Origin: Panopea generosa
Taxonomy: Eukaryota > Mollusca > Bivalvia > Adapedonta > Hiatellidae
NCBI GenBank assembly: GCA_029582155.1
Contig: CM055895.1
Coordinates: 6,018,044-6,082,043, forward strand
DNA length: 64,000 nt
Reading direction: 5' to 3'
Shown here: in pieces, positions 21,001-28,369 of the stretch
Position numbering within the stretch: the first letter of the stretch is position 1
Layout: every line of letters starts with the position of its first letter
Made by a program: the position numbers and the translations under genes
The notes under the pieces: model-generated
What the model was told of the DNA's origin: nothing
Database searches by the model: none
Seen by the model: only the letters and a program-made list of their open reading frames with translations

Positions 21001-23161
21001 CTTACTAGCTAGACTGTCCAAATTATCAGTATATACAATGGAAAAATATAATTACAGAACAGAAACAATGTAAGTAATCATTTCAAGATAAGTTTCACTA
21101 TATATTGAAAAAAAAACAGAAAGAAAGACGTTTGCGTTAAGTTCCATAGATGATGTCTAATTCAACATGTGGGGCACTCCATACCCTCAATGTTTATAAC
21201 ATGGTTCTGTCTTTATCGTGGTTCAATTCTTTGGCTCCTGGGAACTGGGTTCTATCGTGACCCGAGTGTATTCAGTGTAAATAGATAAATATATAACAAA
21301 TTGCTAGTCACCTGCATGGTTGTTGCACCTTCAAAGCTTGGAAGACAGCCAAATGCCATTTCGTGAATTCTCTCGCCATTCTCAAAAACAAGTTTTATAG
21401 AGGCAAAACACATACTATTTGGTTTTGCAAGACATGTTTCATTTACATCTATCCCCTCCACACATGGGCTACAGTAACATCTTAAACTTGCAGCTGCAAA
21501 CAAAGAATTACACATTATGCATTCAGCGTTCTCCACAGAAAGTGCAAGCGATGGGGTAAGAGCGCATAAACATCTTCAACATATTTTCAAGTGCTGTGCA
21601 AGGCACTCATTGAAATATACTTCACTAGTAAAACGTGTATTAATCAGTTAAAGTCATCATATTTAGTAAGTTTCATTTTAGGCATTAAAATGAGAAAAGA
21701 CATGCAAAGAAAAATAATGATTTCCAGGAAAGTAAGCTTTTACATTTTTTAAAAACAATTCAAGGGCTAGGGGAATACCATTTCTGAGAGTCAAGTGCTG
21801 TGCTTAAATGGCCTGTGGAGAAGCCTGGCATTGTTTTAGTTTGAATCATTTCTGTGACATCTAAAAATAAAAAAGAACTGGATTTGGTTTTCACATATTT
21901 AATTTAGTTGCTCTTTTATATTCCCTGCGCATTTGTCAGGAGATCAAAATTATACAAATATTTTTTATGTCCCATAGAATTTATCTTTATAGTGCTGGCA
22001 TAAATATGATCTCTTACTTTCAAAATTGGCAGTGTGAATAAAGATATCTTTTATATATTGTTTGTCAGTAATTTTATTCAAGAGTTTTGAATGCGTCATT
22101 TGTCAAGGGTAAATCTGAAATTTTGTTAAAGAATTCAAGCGATAGAAGAATACCATTTCCGATAGTCAAGCGCTTGGGTGCCCCTGTGCTTAAATGGCCT
22201 GTGGGGAAGTCTGATATATATATATATTTGTAAGGTGCATGTACCTGTCCCCCCAAAAAAGGAAAATATCCCTGGATTTGTAGTTGCAAAATAATCATCC
22301 AAAAGTATGTATGTCAGTCACAAGCTTTACAAAGTTGATGTTTATTGTGTTATAATTCATGCCAGTTACTTTAAATAAAGTTTTGTATCTTTTACAAGTT
22401 TTGTATACATGCGTTATGTCAAGGACTTATAATTCCTTGGTTATGTTAACCAGTTCCTTAACAATCCATGCAACACGCTTTATCACTTAATGACTTAAAT
22501 GACAGTAAATTGTTAATAATTTCATTGTAACTCAACAAAATGATGTATTTTATTAGTACCGTTTCATAAATTAATATTACATTGATTTATATCAACAGTT
22601 TGTTTATGCTGTCAAGCCATATAACAGTGTTAAATGACAGACACACAGGAAACTGTGAGGTGGATTTTTTTCCAGTACATAAATTGGTGTAGCGCAATAA
22701 GCTGTTAAGGACAGCAGATCAGAATATATCCAAATAATAAAAAAGCTGTCCATCCACGCCTTATCATATCAGGCTAGCACAGTGACAGGCAATAATACCT
22801 TTAATTTCATTTTACCAATTTTGGTTATATTTAAAAAAACCCCAACTATTTCACTAGCTGGGACAATACTATTGATTGAGACAATATTCCATGTACCATT
22901 TTTCTTTAAAACATGCACGCTTTCAAACAATAAACAATGAAAGATTTTGCGAGTTTTCTTAAGACATCGTAAACATGACTTTATCGTTCACGATTAAAGC
23001 ATATTACGGAATGATGATTAGAAGATGAGTTCGAAATACAGCAAAGAGAAACATATACGTGGGGATATACGCTTCTTACCATATTCAGTATTAACTAAAA
23101 TGATAAAAAATATCCAAAACATATCGAAGTAAACAAAACTTGGACATCTCCCTGTCGCCAT
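5856..23161 (-). CDS. BMPR1: BMP receptor type-1 (BMPR1A/1B-like receptor Ser/Thr kinase), 11 coding exons
   Basis: The joined exons are 23161-23080, 21493-21312, 20568-20448, 20065-19951, 17882-17750, 17042-16850, 16131-15940, 13611-13506, 10447-10272, 7569-7439 and 6011-5856. They total 1587 nt, or 528 residues, against about 500-530 in vertebrate BMPR1A/1B. Type I BMP receptors bind BMP ligands at the plasma membrane together with type II receptors, are phosphorylated on the GS box, and phosphorylate Smad1/5/8. Seen here: signal peptide (1 to about 26), ten-cysteine ectodomain (about 30-115), transmembrane helix (about 144-166), GS box (201-207), glycine loop (227-234), catalytic Lys247, HRD (346-348), DLG (366-368) and APE (395-397). 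The L45 loop residues [10 protein letters not shown] match the BMPR1 class rather than the activin/TGF-beta or ACVR1 classes. Every intron is GT-AG and phases close exactly. All catalytic residues are present, so the gene looks functional. The 5' UTR and poly(A) site are not established; the nearest minus-strand AATAAA after the stop that I noticed is at 4390-4395. Confidence 0.95.
6280..6443. mobile_element. hAT-like MITE candidate in BMPR1 intron 10
   Basis: The ends are imperfect inverted repeats: CAGGGCTTGAAATTTC on the left, and CAGGGCTGGAAAATTC as the reverse complement of the right end. CAGGGCT.GAAA ends are typical of hAT elements. The 164-bp body is too short for a transposase. No convincing 8-bp target duplication was seen, so the class is tentative. 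Confidence 0.5.
6627..7290. repeat. Dispersed repeat of bivalve type in BMPR1 intron 10
   Basis: It opens with gtgtccatgggacacag and a following 'atgtccctgc', and ends near gtatgtacgggacgtacata before a C-rich run (about 7266-7275). Two internal segments resemble each other (around 6700-6790 and 6860-6920: 'tcagccaatc' followed by a stretch on missing nucleotides). From general knowledge, such sequences are abundant in bivalve genomes; the class (SINE, Helitron or other) cannot be set here. Confidence 0.5.
7439..7569 (-). CDS. BMPR1: BMPR1 coding exon 10: kinase C-lobe
   Basis: It encodes residues 434-477, including [17 protein letters not shown] and [13 protein letters not shown], which correspond to the family segments PYHDLVPSDPS and RPxxPNRWSSDE. 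The acceptor is gtttag|gg and the donor is GATGAT|gtgagt (phase 0). Confidence 0.95.
8015..8879. mobile_element. Mariner-type MITE with TA target duplication, BMPR1 intron 9
   Basis: The ends are inverted repeats of about 65 bp: CGAGATGTGTTAAAAAATT on the left and its near-complement ending at 8879, both continuing into 'gtggactttt...tatagcacaagaataa'. Both ends are flanked by TA (8013-8014, 8880-8881), the mariner/Tc1 target. The 865-bp interior lacks a transposase. Between about 8083 and 8400 it contains a different sequence ('gtccaaaaagggccataacc') that looks like another dispersed repeat. Confidence 0.82.
9480..9765 (-). mobile_element. tRNA-derived SINE (family A) in BMPR1 intron 9
   Basis: Read on the minus strand, the head starts at 9765 with GCCGGGC, pairs with GCCCGGC 66 nt later as an acceptor stem, and has an A box (TAGCTCAGTCGGT) and a B-box-like GTTTGAATCCC. 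The body ends in 'gacgctaaatattcaatc' and a (TCAA)n tail. AAATAACTA flanks both ends (9471-9479, 9769-9777) as a target duplication. A second copy lies at 18004-18295. It is not a functional tRNA: the anticodon stem is mispaired. Confidence 0.88.
10272..10447 (-). CDS. BMPR1: BMPR1 coding exon 9: activation segment and APE
   Basis: It encodes residues 375-433: [13 protein letters not shown] of the activation loop, GTKRYMAPE (APE at 395-397), and helix F region [15 protein letters not shown]. The NEVDI-PNTR segment is typical of BMPR1A/1B. The acceptor is tttgtag|t and the donor is GGAG|gtaagt (phase 1). Confidence 0.96.
10545..10640 (-). mobile_element. SINE family C body fragment abutting the 42-bp array
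   Basis: The segment with agacctcagaatgaatctgg and 'cgcaagta' matches the bodies of family C copies at about 13745-13805 and 17385-17415. Where those copies continue into the tRNA-like head, this one passes into the 42-bp minisatellite. It is in the same (minus) orientation as the other family C copies. Confidence 0.7.
10640..13078. repeat. 42-bp minisatellite, about 58 copies, in BMPR1 intron 8
   Basis: The consensus joins gtgagaggtaagtgaactgt and gctcaactccatgaactcag. Because 42 is divisible by three, the minus strand stays open for long runs (up to 272 codons) as a 14-residue repeat of the form [14 protein letters not shown]; there is no sign that this is a gene. On the plus strand, most copies carry AG|GTAAGT. 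The unit resembles the tRNA-like head of SINE family C (see findings). Confidence 0.95.
13160..13344. mobile_element. PIF/Harbinger-like MITE copy 1, BMPR1 intron 8
   Basis: It has inverted ends of about 35 bp: GACCATAATTAATTAATGGC on the left and GACCATTATAAGTTAATTGC as the complement of the right. TTA flanks both sides (13157-13159, 13345-13347), as expected for this superfamily. It is 185 bp and non-autonomous. A related copy lies at 23998-24202. Confidence 0.8.
13506..13611 (-). CDS. BMPR1: BMPR1 coding exon 8: catalytic loop and DLG
   Basis: It encodes residues 340-374 plus two bases. The catalytic loop is HRDIKSKN (Asp348, Asn353); most relatives have HRDLKSKN. The metal-binding motif is DLG (366-368), which is normal for TGF-beta-family receptors in place of DFG, within [10 protein letters not shown]. 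The acceptor is ttcacag|gg and the donor is ATCAC|gtgagt (phase 2). Confidence 0.95.
13680..13880 (-). mobile_element. tRNA-derived SINE (family C), BMPR1 intron 7
   Basis: The minus-strand head reads GTGGCTGAGTGATCAAAGG, resembling a Leu/Ser-type A-box region, with a B-box-like GGTTTCAGTCCC. The body includes 'gattcattctgaggtctt' and 'aaaactggatatgcca', and the end reads 'aaaaatggtgttaaccc'. A second copy is at 17312-17528. The exact ends are approximate and no target duplication was resolved. Confidence 0.75.
14047..14152 (-). mobile_element. tRNA-derived SINE fragment (family B), BMPR1 intron 7
   Basis: On the minus strand it reads GATGGTCTAGTGGTAGAACG (A-box region) and later ATGGGTTCGATTTCT (B box), followed by 'tgtccctgagcaagaatttt'. 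Close relatives are at 24285-24398 and, as a head only, 26834-26911. The distal part of the element is missing. Confidence 0.72.
14248..14594. repeat. Dispersed repeat with fragments elsewhere in the window
   Basis: The part 14248-14335 matches 47203-47262 on the opposite strand ('tcattatcatatatgtattt', then 'cgataaaa.ccctgg'). The part 14485-14594 matches 44644-44757 on the opposite strand ('gatttctttggttcagcga', 'agaccataagtt'). So the two halves of this region recur separately downstream. No coding sequence was recognised. Confidence 0.6.
15223..15373. repeat. 151-bp near-perfect inverted repeat (hairpin), BMPR1 intron 7
   Basis: The left arm (gattaaattcattttttctg ... aatcacgcacaaatc) is repeated in inverted form on the right (gatttgtgcgtgatt ... 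aatgaatttaatc). The arms are about 60 bp around a short centre that is itself palindromic (aagtcctttggactt). It could be a foldback MITE or form an intronic RNA hairpin. Confidence 0.85.
15940..16131 (-). CDS. BMPR1: BMPR1 coding exon 7: L45 loop and middle of kinase N/C lobes
   Basis: It encodes residues 276-339. The L45 loop ([11 protein letters not shown], 280-290) selects the Smad partner in this family and here matches the Smad1/5/8 type. The hinge reads [15 protein letters not shown]. The exon ends in [13 protein letters not shown] just before the catalytic loop. The acceptor is tttcag|g and the donor is AGAG|gtaagt (phase 1). Confidence 0.95.
16132..16849. other. BMPR1: BMPR1 intron 6
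   Basis: Apart from the 29-bp tandem repeat at its 5' (right) end, this intron holds no recognisable element. Short AT-rich runs and ordinary sequence make up the remainder. Confidence 0.6.
16775..16861. repeat. 29-bp tandem triplication spanning the exon 6 splice donor
   Basis: Three exact copies of a unit beginning cattcatacacacatacc and ending 'tagtatattat' occupy 16775-16803, 16804-16832 and 16833-16861. The third copy covers the last 12 exonic bases and the donor of BMPR1 exon 6, so each copy has the exon end plus CTAG|gtatgtgtgt. Confidence 0.95.
16850..17042 (-). CDS. BMPR1: BMPR1 coding exon 6: start of kinase domain
   Basis: It encodes residues 212-275. [10 protein letters not shown] closes the GS region (FKBP12-binding surface in the family). 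Then come the glycine loop GKGRYGEV (227-234), VAVK with catalytic Lys247, and [19 protein letters not shown] of helix [13 protein letters not shown] is typical of BMPR1. The donor CTAG|gtatgtgt lies inside a 29-bp tandem repeat, so the same donor sequence recurs 29 and 58 bp into the intron (see findings). The acceptor is ttcag|gtt. Confidence 0.95.
17312..17528 (-). mobile_element. tRNA-derived SINE (family C), BMPR1 intron 5
   Basis: The minus-strand head reads TGTGGCCGAATCGTTTAAGA, Leu/Ser-tRNA-like, followed by the same body as at 13680-13880 ('attcattctgacatctt', 'aaaactggatctgcca') and an end 'gttgaaaatggcattta'. The open frame seen across it on the plus strand is accidental. Confidence 0.75.
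17750..17882 (-). CDS. BMPR1: BMPR1 coding exon 5: cytoplasmic juxtamembrane and GS box
   Basis: It encodes residues 167-211, from the basic juxtamembrane RYRKREMQR to the GS box [12 protein letters not shown] (200-211). The type II receptor phosphorylates the Ser/Thr of this box to activate the kinase. The SSGSGSG form fits BMPR1A/1B. The acceptor is ttcag|a and the donor is TTG|gtaatt (phase 0). Confidence 0.95.
18004..18295 (+). mobile_element. tRNA-derived SINE (family A), BMPR1 intron 4
   Basis: The head runs GGGCCCAGTTAACTCAGTTG with B box GTTTGAATCCCAC; the end reads 'gacgctaaatattcaatc' with a (TCAA)n tail. AAAATCTCC flanks both ends (17993-18001 and 18296-18304) as a target duplication. 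It is the opposite orientation to the receptor gene and to the family A copy at 9480-9765. Confidence 0.88.
18650..19790. repeat. Degenerate satellite-like array, about 7 units of about 155 bp, BMPR1 intron 4
   Basis: Variants of gtgaccttgacctttgaggt recur near 18707, 18880, 19048, 19193, 19352, 19508 and 19640 (spacing 132-173, mean about 155). Each is followed by 'cacgtcatcatgttatgttgatca', then 'atccatgtatgacaaagtta' and 'gaaatctcaaacagac'-type blocks (variants). This motif set is familiar from bivalve genomes. The copies are diverged, so the array is old. Confidence 0.8.
19951..20065 (-). CDS. BMPR1: BMPR1 coding exon 4: juxtamembrane and transmembrane helix
   Basis: It encodes residues 129-166 plus two bases of Arg167. 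A second N-glycosylation sequon (NLT) sits just before a 23-residue hydrophobic helix starting [15 protein letters not shown] and ending FVYL, followed by a basic stop-transfer run (RYRKR) completed in exon 5. The acceptor is ttttag|gc and the donor is CTCAG|gtatgt (phase 2). Confidence 0.94.
20066..21311. other. BMPR1: BMPR1 introns 3 and 2 (20066-20447, 20569-21311)
   Basis: These two short introns flank exon 3. I see no repeat family, SINE or second gene in them; they are AT-rich unique-looking sequence. Confidence 0.6.
20448..20568 (-). CDS. BMPR1: BMPR1 coding exon 3: end of ectodomain
   Basis: It encodes residues 89-128. The cysteines at [14 protein letters not shown] complete the set of ten, and ECC..(D)GCN is the family's closing signature. 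A short Ser/Thr/Pro-rich stem (ELSTTPDPG) follows. The acceptor is actacag|tgc (phase 0) and the donor is CCAG|gtaagt (phase 1). Confidence 0.95.
21312..21493 (-). CDS. BMPR1: BMPR1 coding exon 2: first part of activin-receptor-type ectodomain
   Basis: It encodes residues about 28-88 of the three-finger ligand-binding domain and starts [14 protein letters not shown]. Six of the ten ectodomain cysteines lie here (CYC, SPC, ETC, SMC, GCL). An N-glycosylation sequon (NET) precedes the fourth cysteine. The acceptor tttgcag|ct is preferred to the AG seven bases downstream, which would give an immediate stop. The donor is CAG|gtgact (phase 0). Confidence 0.93.
21756..22215. repeat. Pair of related dispersed-repeat fragments in BMPR1 intron 1
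   Basis: 21756-21845 and 22128-22215 share 'gaataccattt', 'agtcaag.gct' and gtgcttaaatggcctgtgg in the same order. They look like two copies of one dispersed element, or an old tandem duplication with about 375-bp offset. The rest of intron 1 (21494-23079) shows nothing recognisable. Confidence 0.6.
23080..23161 (-). CDS. BMPR1: BMPR1 coding exon 1: start codon and signal peptide
   Basis: It encodes 27 codons plus one base, beginning [12 protein letters not shown] and continuing with a hydrophobic FWIFFIILV stretch typical of a signal peptide; cleavage is probably near residues 25-29. The ATG at 23161 has A at -3 and G at +4 (aaaATGG). An upstream ATG at 23174-23172 is in another frame and soon meets a stop. 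The donor is G|gtaagaag (phase 1), which joins the phase-1 acceptor of exon 2. Confidence 0.88.
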
Positions 23162-23420
23162 TTTGTCTTGGCATTAAAGTGACGTCACCAGTTTATGTGT
23201 AAGGTGCGCGTACACCGTTCTAAGGAATACAGGGGTTTCGTATCACTACAATTTCGTACCACACTGAGAGGTTTCGTACCACACATAGATTAATGCATAA
23301 ACTTTATAGTATTTCAAACCATGATTAAACCCCGTCCAACATATACGTTACATAAACGGCTACTATGCCGTAGTAACGGTGGTAACTACATACGTCCTGT
23401 TATTTTTGTGCATGCGGTCG
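23162..23420 (-). promoter_or_regulatory. BMPR1: Candidate 5' UTR / promoter region of BMPR1
   Basis: This lies immediately upstream of the BMPR1 ATG. It contains a full palindromic CRE-type site TGACGTCA (23180-23187) about 20 bp from the start codon. It also has three copies of a 'tttcgta(t/c)cac' motif (about 23227-23284) and is richer in CpG than its surroundings. No TATA box or transcription start can be fixed by eye, and a further non-coding 5' exon cannot be excluded. Confidence 0.35.
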
Positions 23421-23997
23421 AACAGTCGGGTAAGGAACCCCCTTTATTTTCATATTATTATTTCGTTTTTAAATCAAAGTACGAGCGGCATTCTATTTAA
23501 GTTTCAAGCGAACATGTGTTTTTGAATGGGAACATGACCGTTTCCTCAAACATTCGAGAAAAGTGACGGATTGAACCATTTTCAGATTGAAAACAGTTCA
23601 ATTCATTACTTCCGAAGTATTTATGAGACAATTTTATGTGTTTAACATTTGTTTTATGTATCATTATACCAAATTATATCAGTAAAATTACAAGTTGATG
23701 TTATAAGGCTGCTAAACGCCAAAATTTGACTAGCCTAGTACTTAGCATAAGTAGGGAGGCCCTCCTAGGGGTTTTGGAGATCTAGAGAACATGACCATTT
23801 ATTTTCAGAGATCTAGGGAACATTGGCCATTACTTTTAGAGATCCAGGGATCAAAGGCCTAATTTTAGAGATCTAGGGATGTTGTCCTTAAAGAAGAAAA
23901 ATAAGTACCTAATTTTATCAGAGACATAAAAACAGAGATAGGCAACTGGAGGCACTTGTCTAAATTTCAGGCGGCACATTTGGCGTTTTCTAGTTTA

Positions 23998-24202
23998 GGC
24001 CATTATAAATTAGTTGCTAGATTATCATCCAAATTTTTCTTAAAAACACGGAGTGCGGGAGAATTTTATTTCTTTCGTTTAATTTTAAAGTTTTTTATGT
24101 TTTTTTAATAATAATCATAAAAAAAAAATATATTTTTTTTTTTATTTAAAAATAAAAAAAGGCGGACGGGGATGATAATCTAGCAATTAATTTATTATGG
24201 CC
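23998..24202. mobile_element. PIF/Harbinger-like MITE copy 2
   Basis: The inverted ends are GGCCATTATAAATTAGTTGC and, complemented from the right, GGCCATAATAAATTAATTGC, both continuing 'tagattatcatcc'. TTA flanks each side (23995-23997, 24203-24205). It is the same family as 13160-13344 and nested in the 23758-26095 candidate. Confidence 0.82.
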
Positions 24203-24284
24203 TTAGTTTACTTATTTTTTTTTTACTTCGATTGTGAAACAAATTCTTACAAGTACGAAGTCTTGCTAGGTGTAACCAGTACTA

Positions 24285-24398
24285 AGCATATGTGGAAAAA
24301 GTGTCTTGCTCAAGGACACCACACATAGTCGAGGCGAAAGATCGAAACCACGATCCTCCGATCATGGGTTTGGTACTCTACCACTAGACCACGTGGCG
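24285..24398 (-). mobile_element. tRNA-derived SINE fragment (family B)
   Basis: The minus strand reads ACGTGGTCTAGTGGTAGAGT, then GTGGTTTCGATCTTTC (B-box region), then 'gtgtccttgagcaagacact', matching the copy at 14047-14152. Confidence 0.72.
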
Positions 24399-26833
24399 TT
24401 TTCTAAATCATGGAAACACAACTCTTCCAGAATCAAACAATATAGTTTTGGGATTATGGTATCAAAAGAAAGGGCATGATTGTGAATTTGAGATATTAAT
24501 TTTTCTTTTTTAAATTTAAAGAAATAAAGAATTTTTACGCTTATTGTTATTTTTTTTTGCGATTATTCTCTCTTTTTAACCCATTTTTAAAGTAAAAAAC
24601 AAGAAAAACCACTTTAAATATCGAATGAAACTTTCCTCACCGATGGAAAACTGACTTCTTCATCTTTCTACATAATATTTCTATTTTTATTGTGTGTTGT
24701 TTAAATCTTTTTTTGTTAAAAAAATATTTTTTGGTGTGAAAATTTCAATATATTTCGTTTACAAAAGTCAATCTGTAATAATTTAAATTCAGAAGAAAAC
24801 ATATTAAATAATTGATAATTGGAATTAGTCGTCATTTTTATCAGCTTTACTTTGGCACCAAAGTTATTTAATTCAGACAAAGATTTGAAGAGTTATTGAA
24901 GAAATACTAAAAGTGCCGTGTACACTATATTGCTATTAGCCTGCCAGTCTCTGTAATTAAGTCACTGACTTTATGTATAATTTCTAAACTTGATCATAAT
25001 TTACTTTTAAAATGAGATGTTGACTGCTTGAAACAGCTTTTGACAGCTTTGGAGGTTTCTGGCAACGTGTTAGTCTGGGACCCTGCCCAACTTCATTCCA
25101 TAATCCTATATACCTGAATTAAATTTTGGATGGTAATTCCAAACAAAGATATATTTACAGTTTTAATGATTACGGGCAGAATAGTGCAATGGTTATCATC
25201 GTCGATTTTGGATCGTAAGGACTGGTTATCTAACTTATTATTTTATTTATTAGATCGTGTTTACACAATAAAGTCAATTTTGCAAATTAACCCTTCAGCT
25301 GTCCAAAGGCCAGCAGGACTTATGTCGTGGTAAATTGTCCGTCGTCCGTCCGTTTACCTTTTTCTTGTAGACGCGATAGCATCCTCCTCATTTTTCAATG
25401 AATCTTAACCAAACTTGCACAGCATTTATATAACCACAAAAACTTGAACCAGCGTGATTGAACCACAAATGCCTCCTGCTACAGGACTTACAAACACATG
25501 TTTCAGGAAACTTAAAAAACAATTTTTCTCTGAAAGTTCAAGCCATATACCTTAAATATTTTACATTGAAGCATTATTACTATGGGGGTCTTCTGAAAGG
25601 GTTGTAGAAGTCGGCTTCCCGGGGTAAAATTTGGGCATTTCCACCTGAAGATAATTATCCTATGTGTCCTCTCTAGTGAAGTCAAACATTGACTTCATTG
25701 AACTTGATAAGGAGGATAACATACATATTCAAACAGCCCTTGTCAAGACGTTTGACATACAAAGACAAGAGGTGTAGAGGGTGGGCCTGATCTGCCTGCA
25801 GAAAGGACAAGGAAAAGAAGACCGTGCATGGATTTTGCTTATTATGGCGGTGTATAAATAATAATAGAGAGAAGACGTTAGTAGACGTTTTACTTAAGGG
25901 AACACTATTTGGTATTTTCAGGGAACTATGTTTAAAATGTTTGAAGATCTAGGGAACAGTGGAAATACTTATAGAGATATGGGGAACATGAACAAAATAC
26001 TTTTCGGGAACTTTGGCAAATACTTTTGGAGATCTGGGGAACAATAGGCATTTATTTAAGAGATCCAGGGAACAGGGACTTCCCCTGGGAGGGCCATAGT
26101 AGGTGCCTCGTATATTATACACTACATAAGTCGGTGTATTGTGTCATTTAGCGGTATTCTAATAACATGAAATAATACTACTATCCAACCTTTTTTAGGG
26201 CTGTCTTTTTAAGCGGTATCGTTGTTAACACTTCACAAATAAACTAAGTTTTTTTTCCGTTTTAGAACATTAACGTCCATCTCAGTTGTTTCAGACCCGT
26301 AGACAATTACATGTTTTTCATGTAATACATATATGTACAATATTAACATTGTACTATTCGTCTATTAGCCCTCGATGGCATAAACTGACGCTAAATATTC
26401 AAACAAAACATTAGTCTAATAATCTTTCTTTTAGCTGTTAAGAGTCGAAGATTTTAATTATATATCAGCCACAATAAGGCAAACGGATGCACTTGTGGAG
26501 TTTCACATGTTTATTAGTGTTTTTGTAAAAATAATTAAGTTATTCTCAAAATACTAATTACTCAAAAATACGCCTAGCAAAGTTGTGATTGTGCTTCCTG
26601 TAAAATCAAATAGGATAATATAATAGAATAACTACTTCAACATGTCCGATACCTCAAGCATAATAATATCGCTTTTCATACAAATACCTACATCACAGGA
26701 TTGCGAGAGAGATTGTGATTTTGTCGTTGCTTAAAGTTGAAATATTTTTCAAGTTTGTTAGTATCGGTAATAGTTTCAATAAAAAAAAGAAAGAAAAGAA
26801 TCAAATAAATGTATTATTATTTATGTATTTTTT
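24399..26833. other. AT-rich sequence without a gene, with repeat debris
   Basis: Around 25330-25440 there is a 'gtccgtcgtccgtccgt' segment of the type common in molluscan dispersed repeats. At about 26370-26405, 'gacgctaaatattcaa' preceded by 'ggcataaa' is a remnant of the 3' end of SINE family A. Nothing else is recognisable. Confidence 0.5.
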
Positions 26834-26911
26834 TAGCACTGACTGCGGTTTGAACATACGATATCCTGAGTGACAGTCAAAGACGTATACCATTAGACCA
26901 CTTTGGAGCCT
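26834..26911 (-). mobile_element. tRNA-like head of a SINE (family B-like)
   Basis: The minus strand reads AAAGTGGTCTAATGGTATAC and, 30 nt later, 'gtatgttcaaaccgc', which correspond to an A box and a degenerate B box. The body downstream is not recognisable. A decayed tRNA pseudogene is the alternative. Confidence 0.55.
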
Positions 26912-28369
26912 AATAATAGTGTAAGAGTTAACACCTTTTAAAGCTGTTATGTCTTTAAAGGGGCAACATTTAGTTGACCGGAACTAGAATCAATTCATAC
27001 GTTTAATGTTATGCAAATTGTTGTAACCGACTAAAAGTTTTTGGTGGTGAATATTAAATACCTCGAAATGTGTATGTTGCATCCATACGTTTCAGCGGTT
27101 TGCTAGTACTTCGAATAGCCTAATTTCTAAAATTCTCATTGACTTAAGGTCAACCCATTCAGTGGGATATGATTGTCAAAATTTGAAATCCTCATTGATT
27201 TGAGGTCAACCCACTTTTACTGTCTTCTCTCTATCTTTCTTATATCTAATAACATAACTTTCTTTACTTGTGTTTGAATAAACCGGTTTGAGTCCATATT
27301 GAATATTGATATCATATTTTATAACTGGTTTTTCAAACACTGTTAGTACTCCGTTCTGGTTTAGATTCGTCTTCTAAAACTGTCGTTCCTCATATTTAAA
27401 GTTTTTATTCTGTACATTCCCGTATTAGTCTGTCTCTCCAAACTTACTATCTTTCATTCTGGAGCTTACTCATGTTCTATATACTTACTCCGATACAAAC
27501 CGTCCATAGTTCTTACTTTTCGCTTGTTTCGGTACAGTACCCTGTACCACAGGCGACTAATATAGCGACCCGTTTAATGTTCAGGTAAGGTGGGCCAGCA
27601 TATCCTTTCTCAAATATCCTCATACACCATACACTCTCTCCTCAGGTTGCCCCCTCCCCCCCCCCCCCCACCCCCCATCATTGCAACGCTTCTACACCCA
27701 TGAATATAGATCACAATGAATACAAAAACAATGAGTGTTGTATTAAACAAGCACTGTTGCTGGGGTCTGTGGTAACGTTAAAATGACACCAACGCTAAAG
27801 TACTCACACGACTATTATCTTCATTGAGTACTCCGGATCTACAGATGAAGGAGGTAGAAATTAAGCTTTAATTCTCTTTTTTTTCTTTTTTCAGGGCTTG
27901 TATTGCAGTGATTTATTTTTTCCTACCATTAGTTAAATGCTCAGTAATTTTGAAAACACCACTGAAAATTTGGTGCTGATACCAGATCTCTAGGCAATTC
28001 TGTGTCATTTTGGAATTGTTGGTTCGAACCGTATCATGGTATCACAAAACCATTGAATTAAAAAACACCTGGTAAGCTGTTTTTCCTTATAATTACAGAT
28101 CGATCTTGATCCAATTTTTTCCGCTGTGTTTTGGATATATCCACACCAATCGGATTTGGACTCCAGTATGTTCCAGCGATATATAACTTATAATATACAA
28201 TATCAAACAACATAACGACACATGTCGACAAACCCAGATGGATTACATGTAGTAGTATTACATTACAGGCAAATACATAATCTGTACCAAGGGGTATTGA
28301 ATTCAGGTCTATACCGATCAATATACTTTCACTGTTCATTATACAATATAAAAAAAACCCATATATTCC
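26912..28369. other. No gene seen; minor duplications and a C tract
   Basis: A block 'tcattgacttaaggtcaaccca' variant is present twice (about 27137 and 27191). A run of C with few interruptions occupies about 27650-27677. Otherwise the sequence is unremarkable. Confidence 0.55.

Larger units (their letters stand above)
23758..26095. mobile_element. Candidate DNA transposon with GC-rich TIRs and subterminal repeats
   Basis: The ends are inverted: GGCCCTCCTAGGGG at 23758 and, as complement, GGCCCTCCCAGGGG ending at 26095 (13 of 14). AGTAGG lies two bases outside each end (23750-23755, 26098-26103). Just inside both ends, variants of gagatctagggaaca recur at roughly 35-bp spacing (about 23775-23885 and 25910-26080), as subterminal repeats of DNA transposons do. 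No transposase was recognised inside; the interior holds a MITE and a SINE. The superfamily is uncertain. Confidence 0.5.

Noticed and set aside
14047-26911. tRNA genes suggested by A and B boxes at 14.1, 24.3 and 26.9 kb
   Set aside because: The heads lack complete cloverleaf pairing, and those at 14.1 and 24.3 kb share the same downstream body; they fit SINE fragments.
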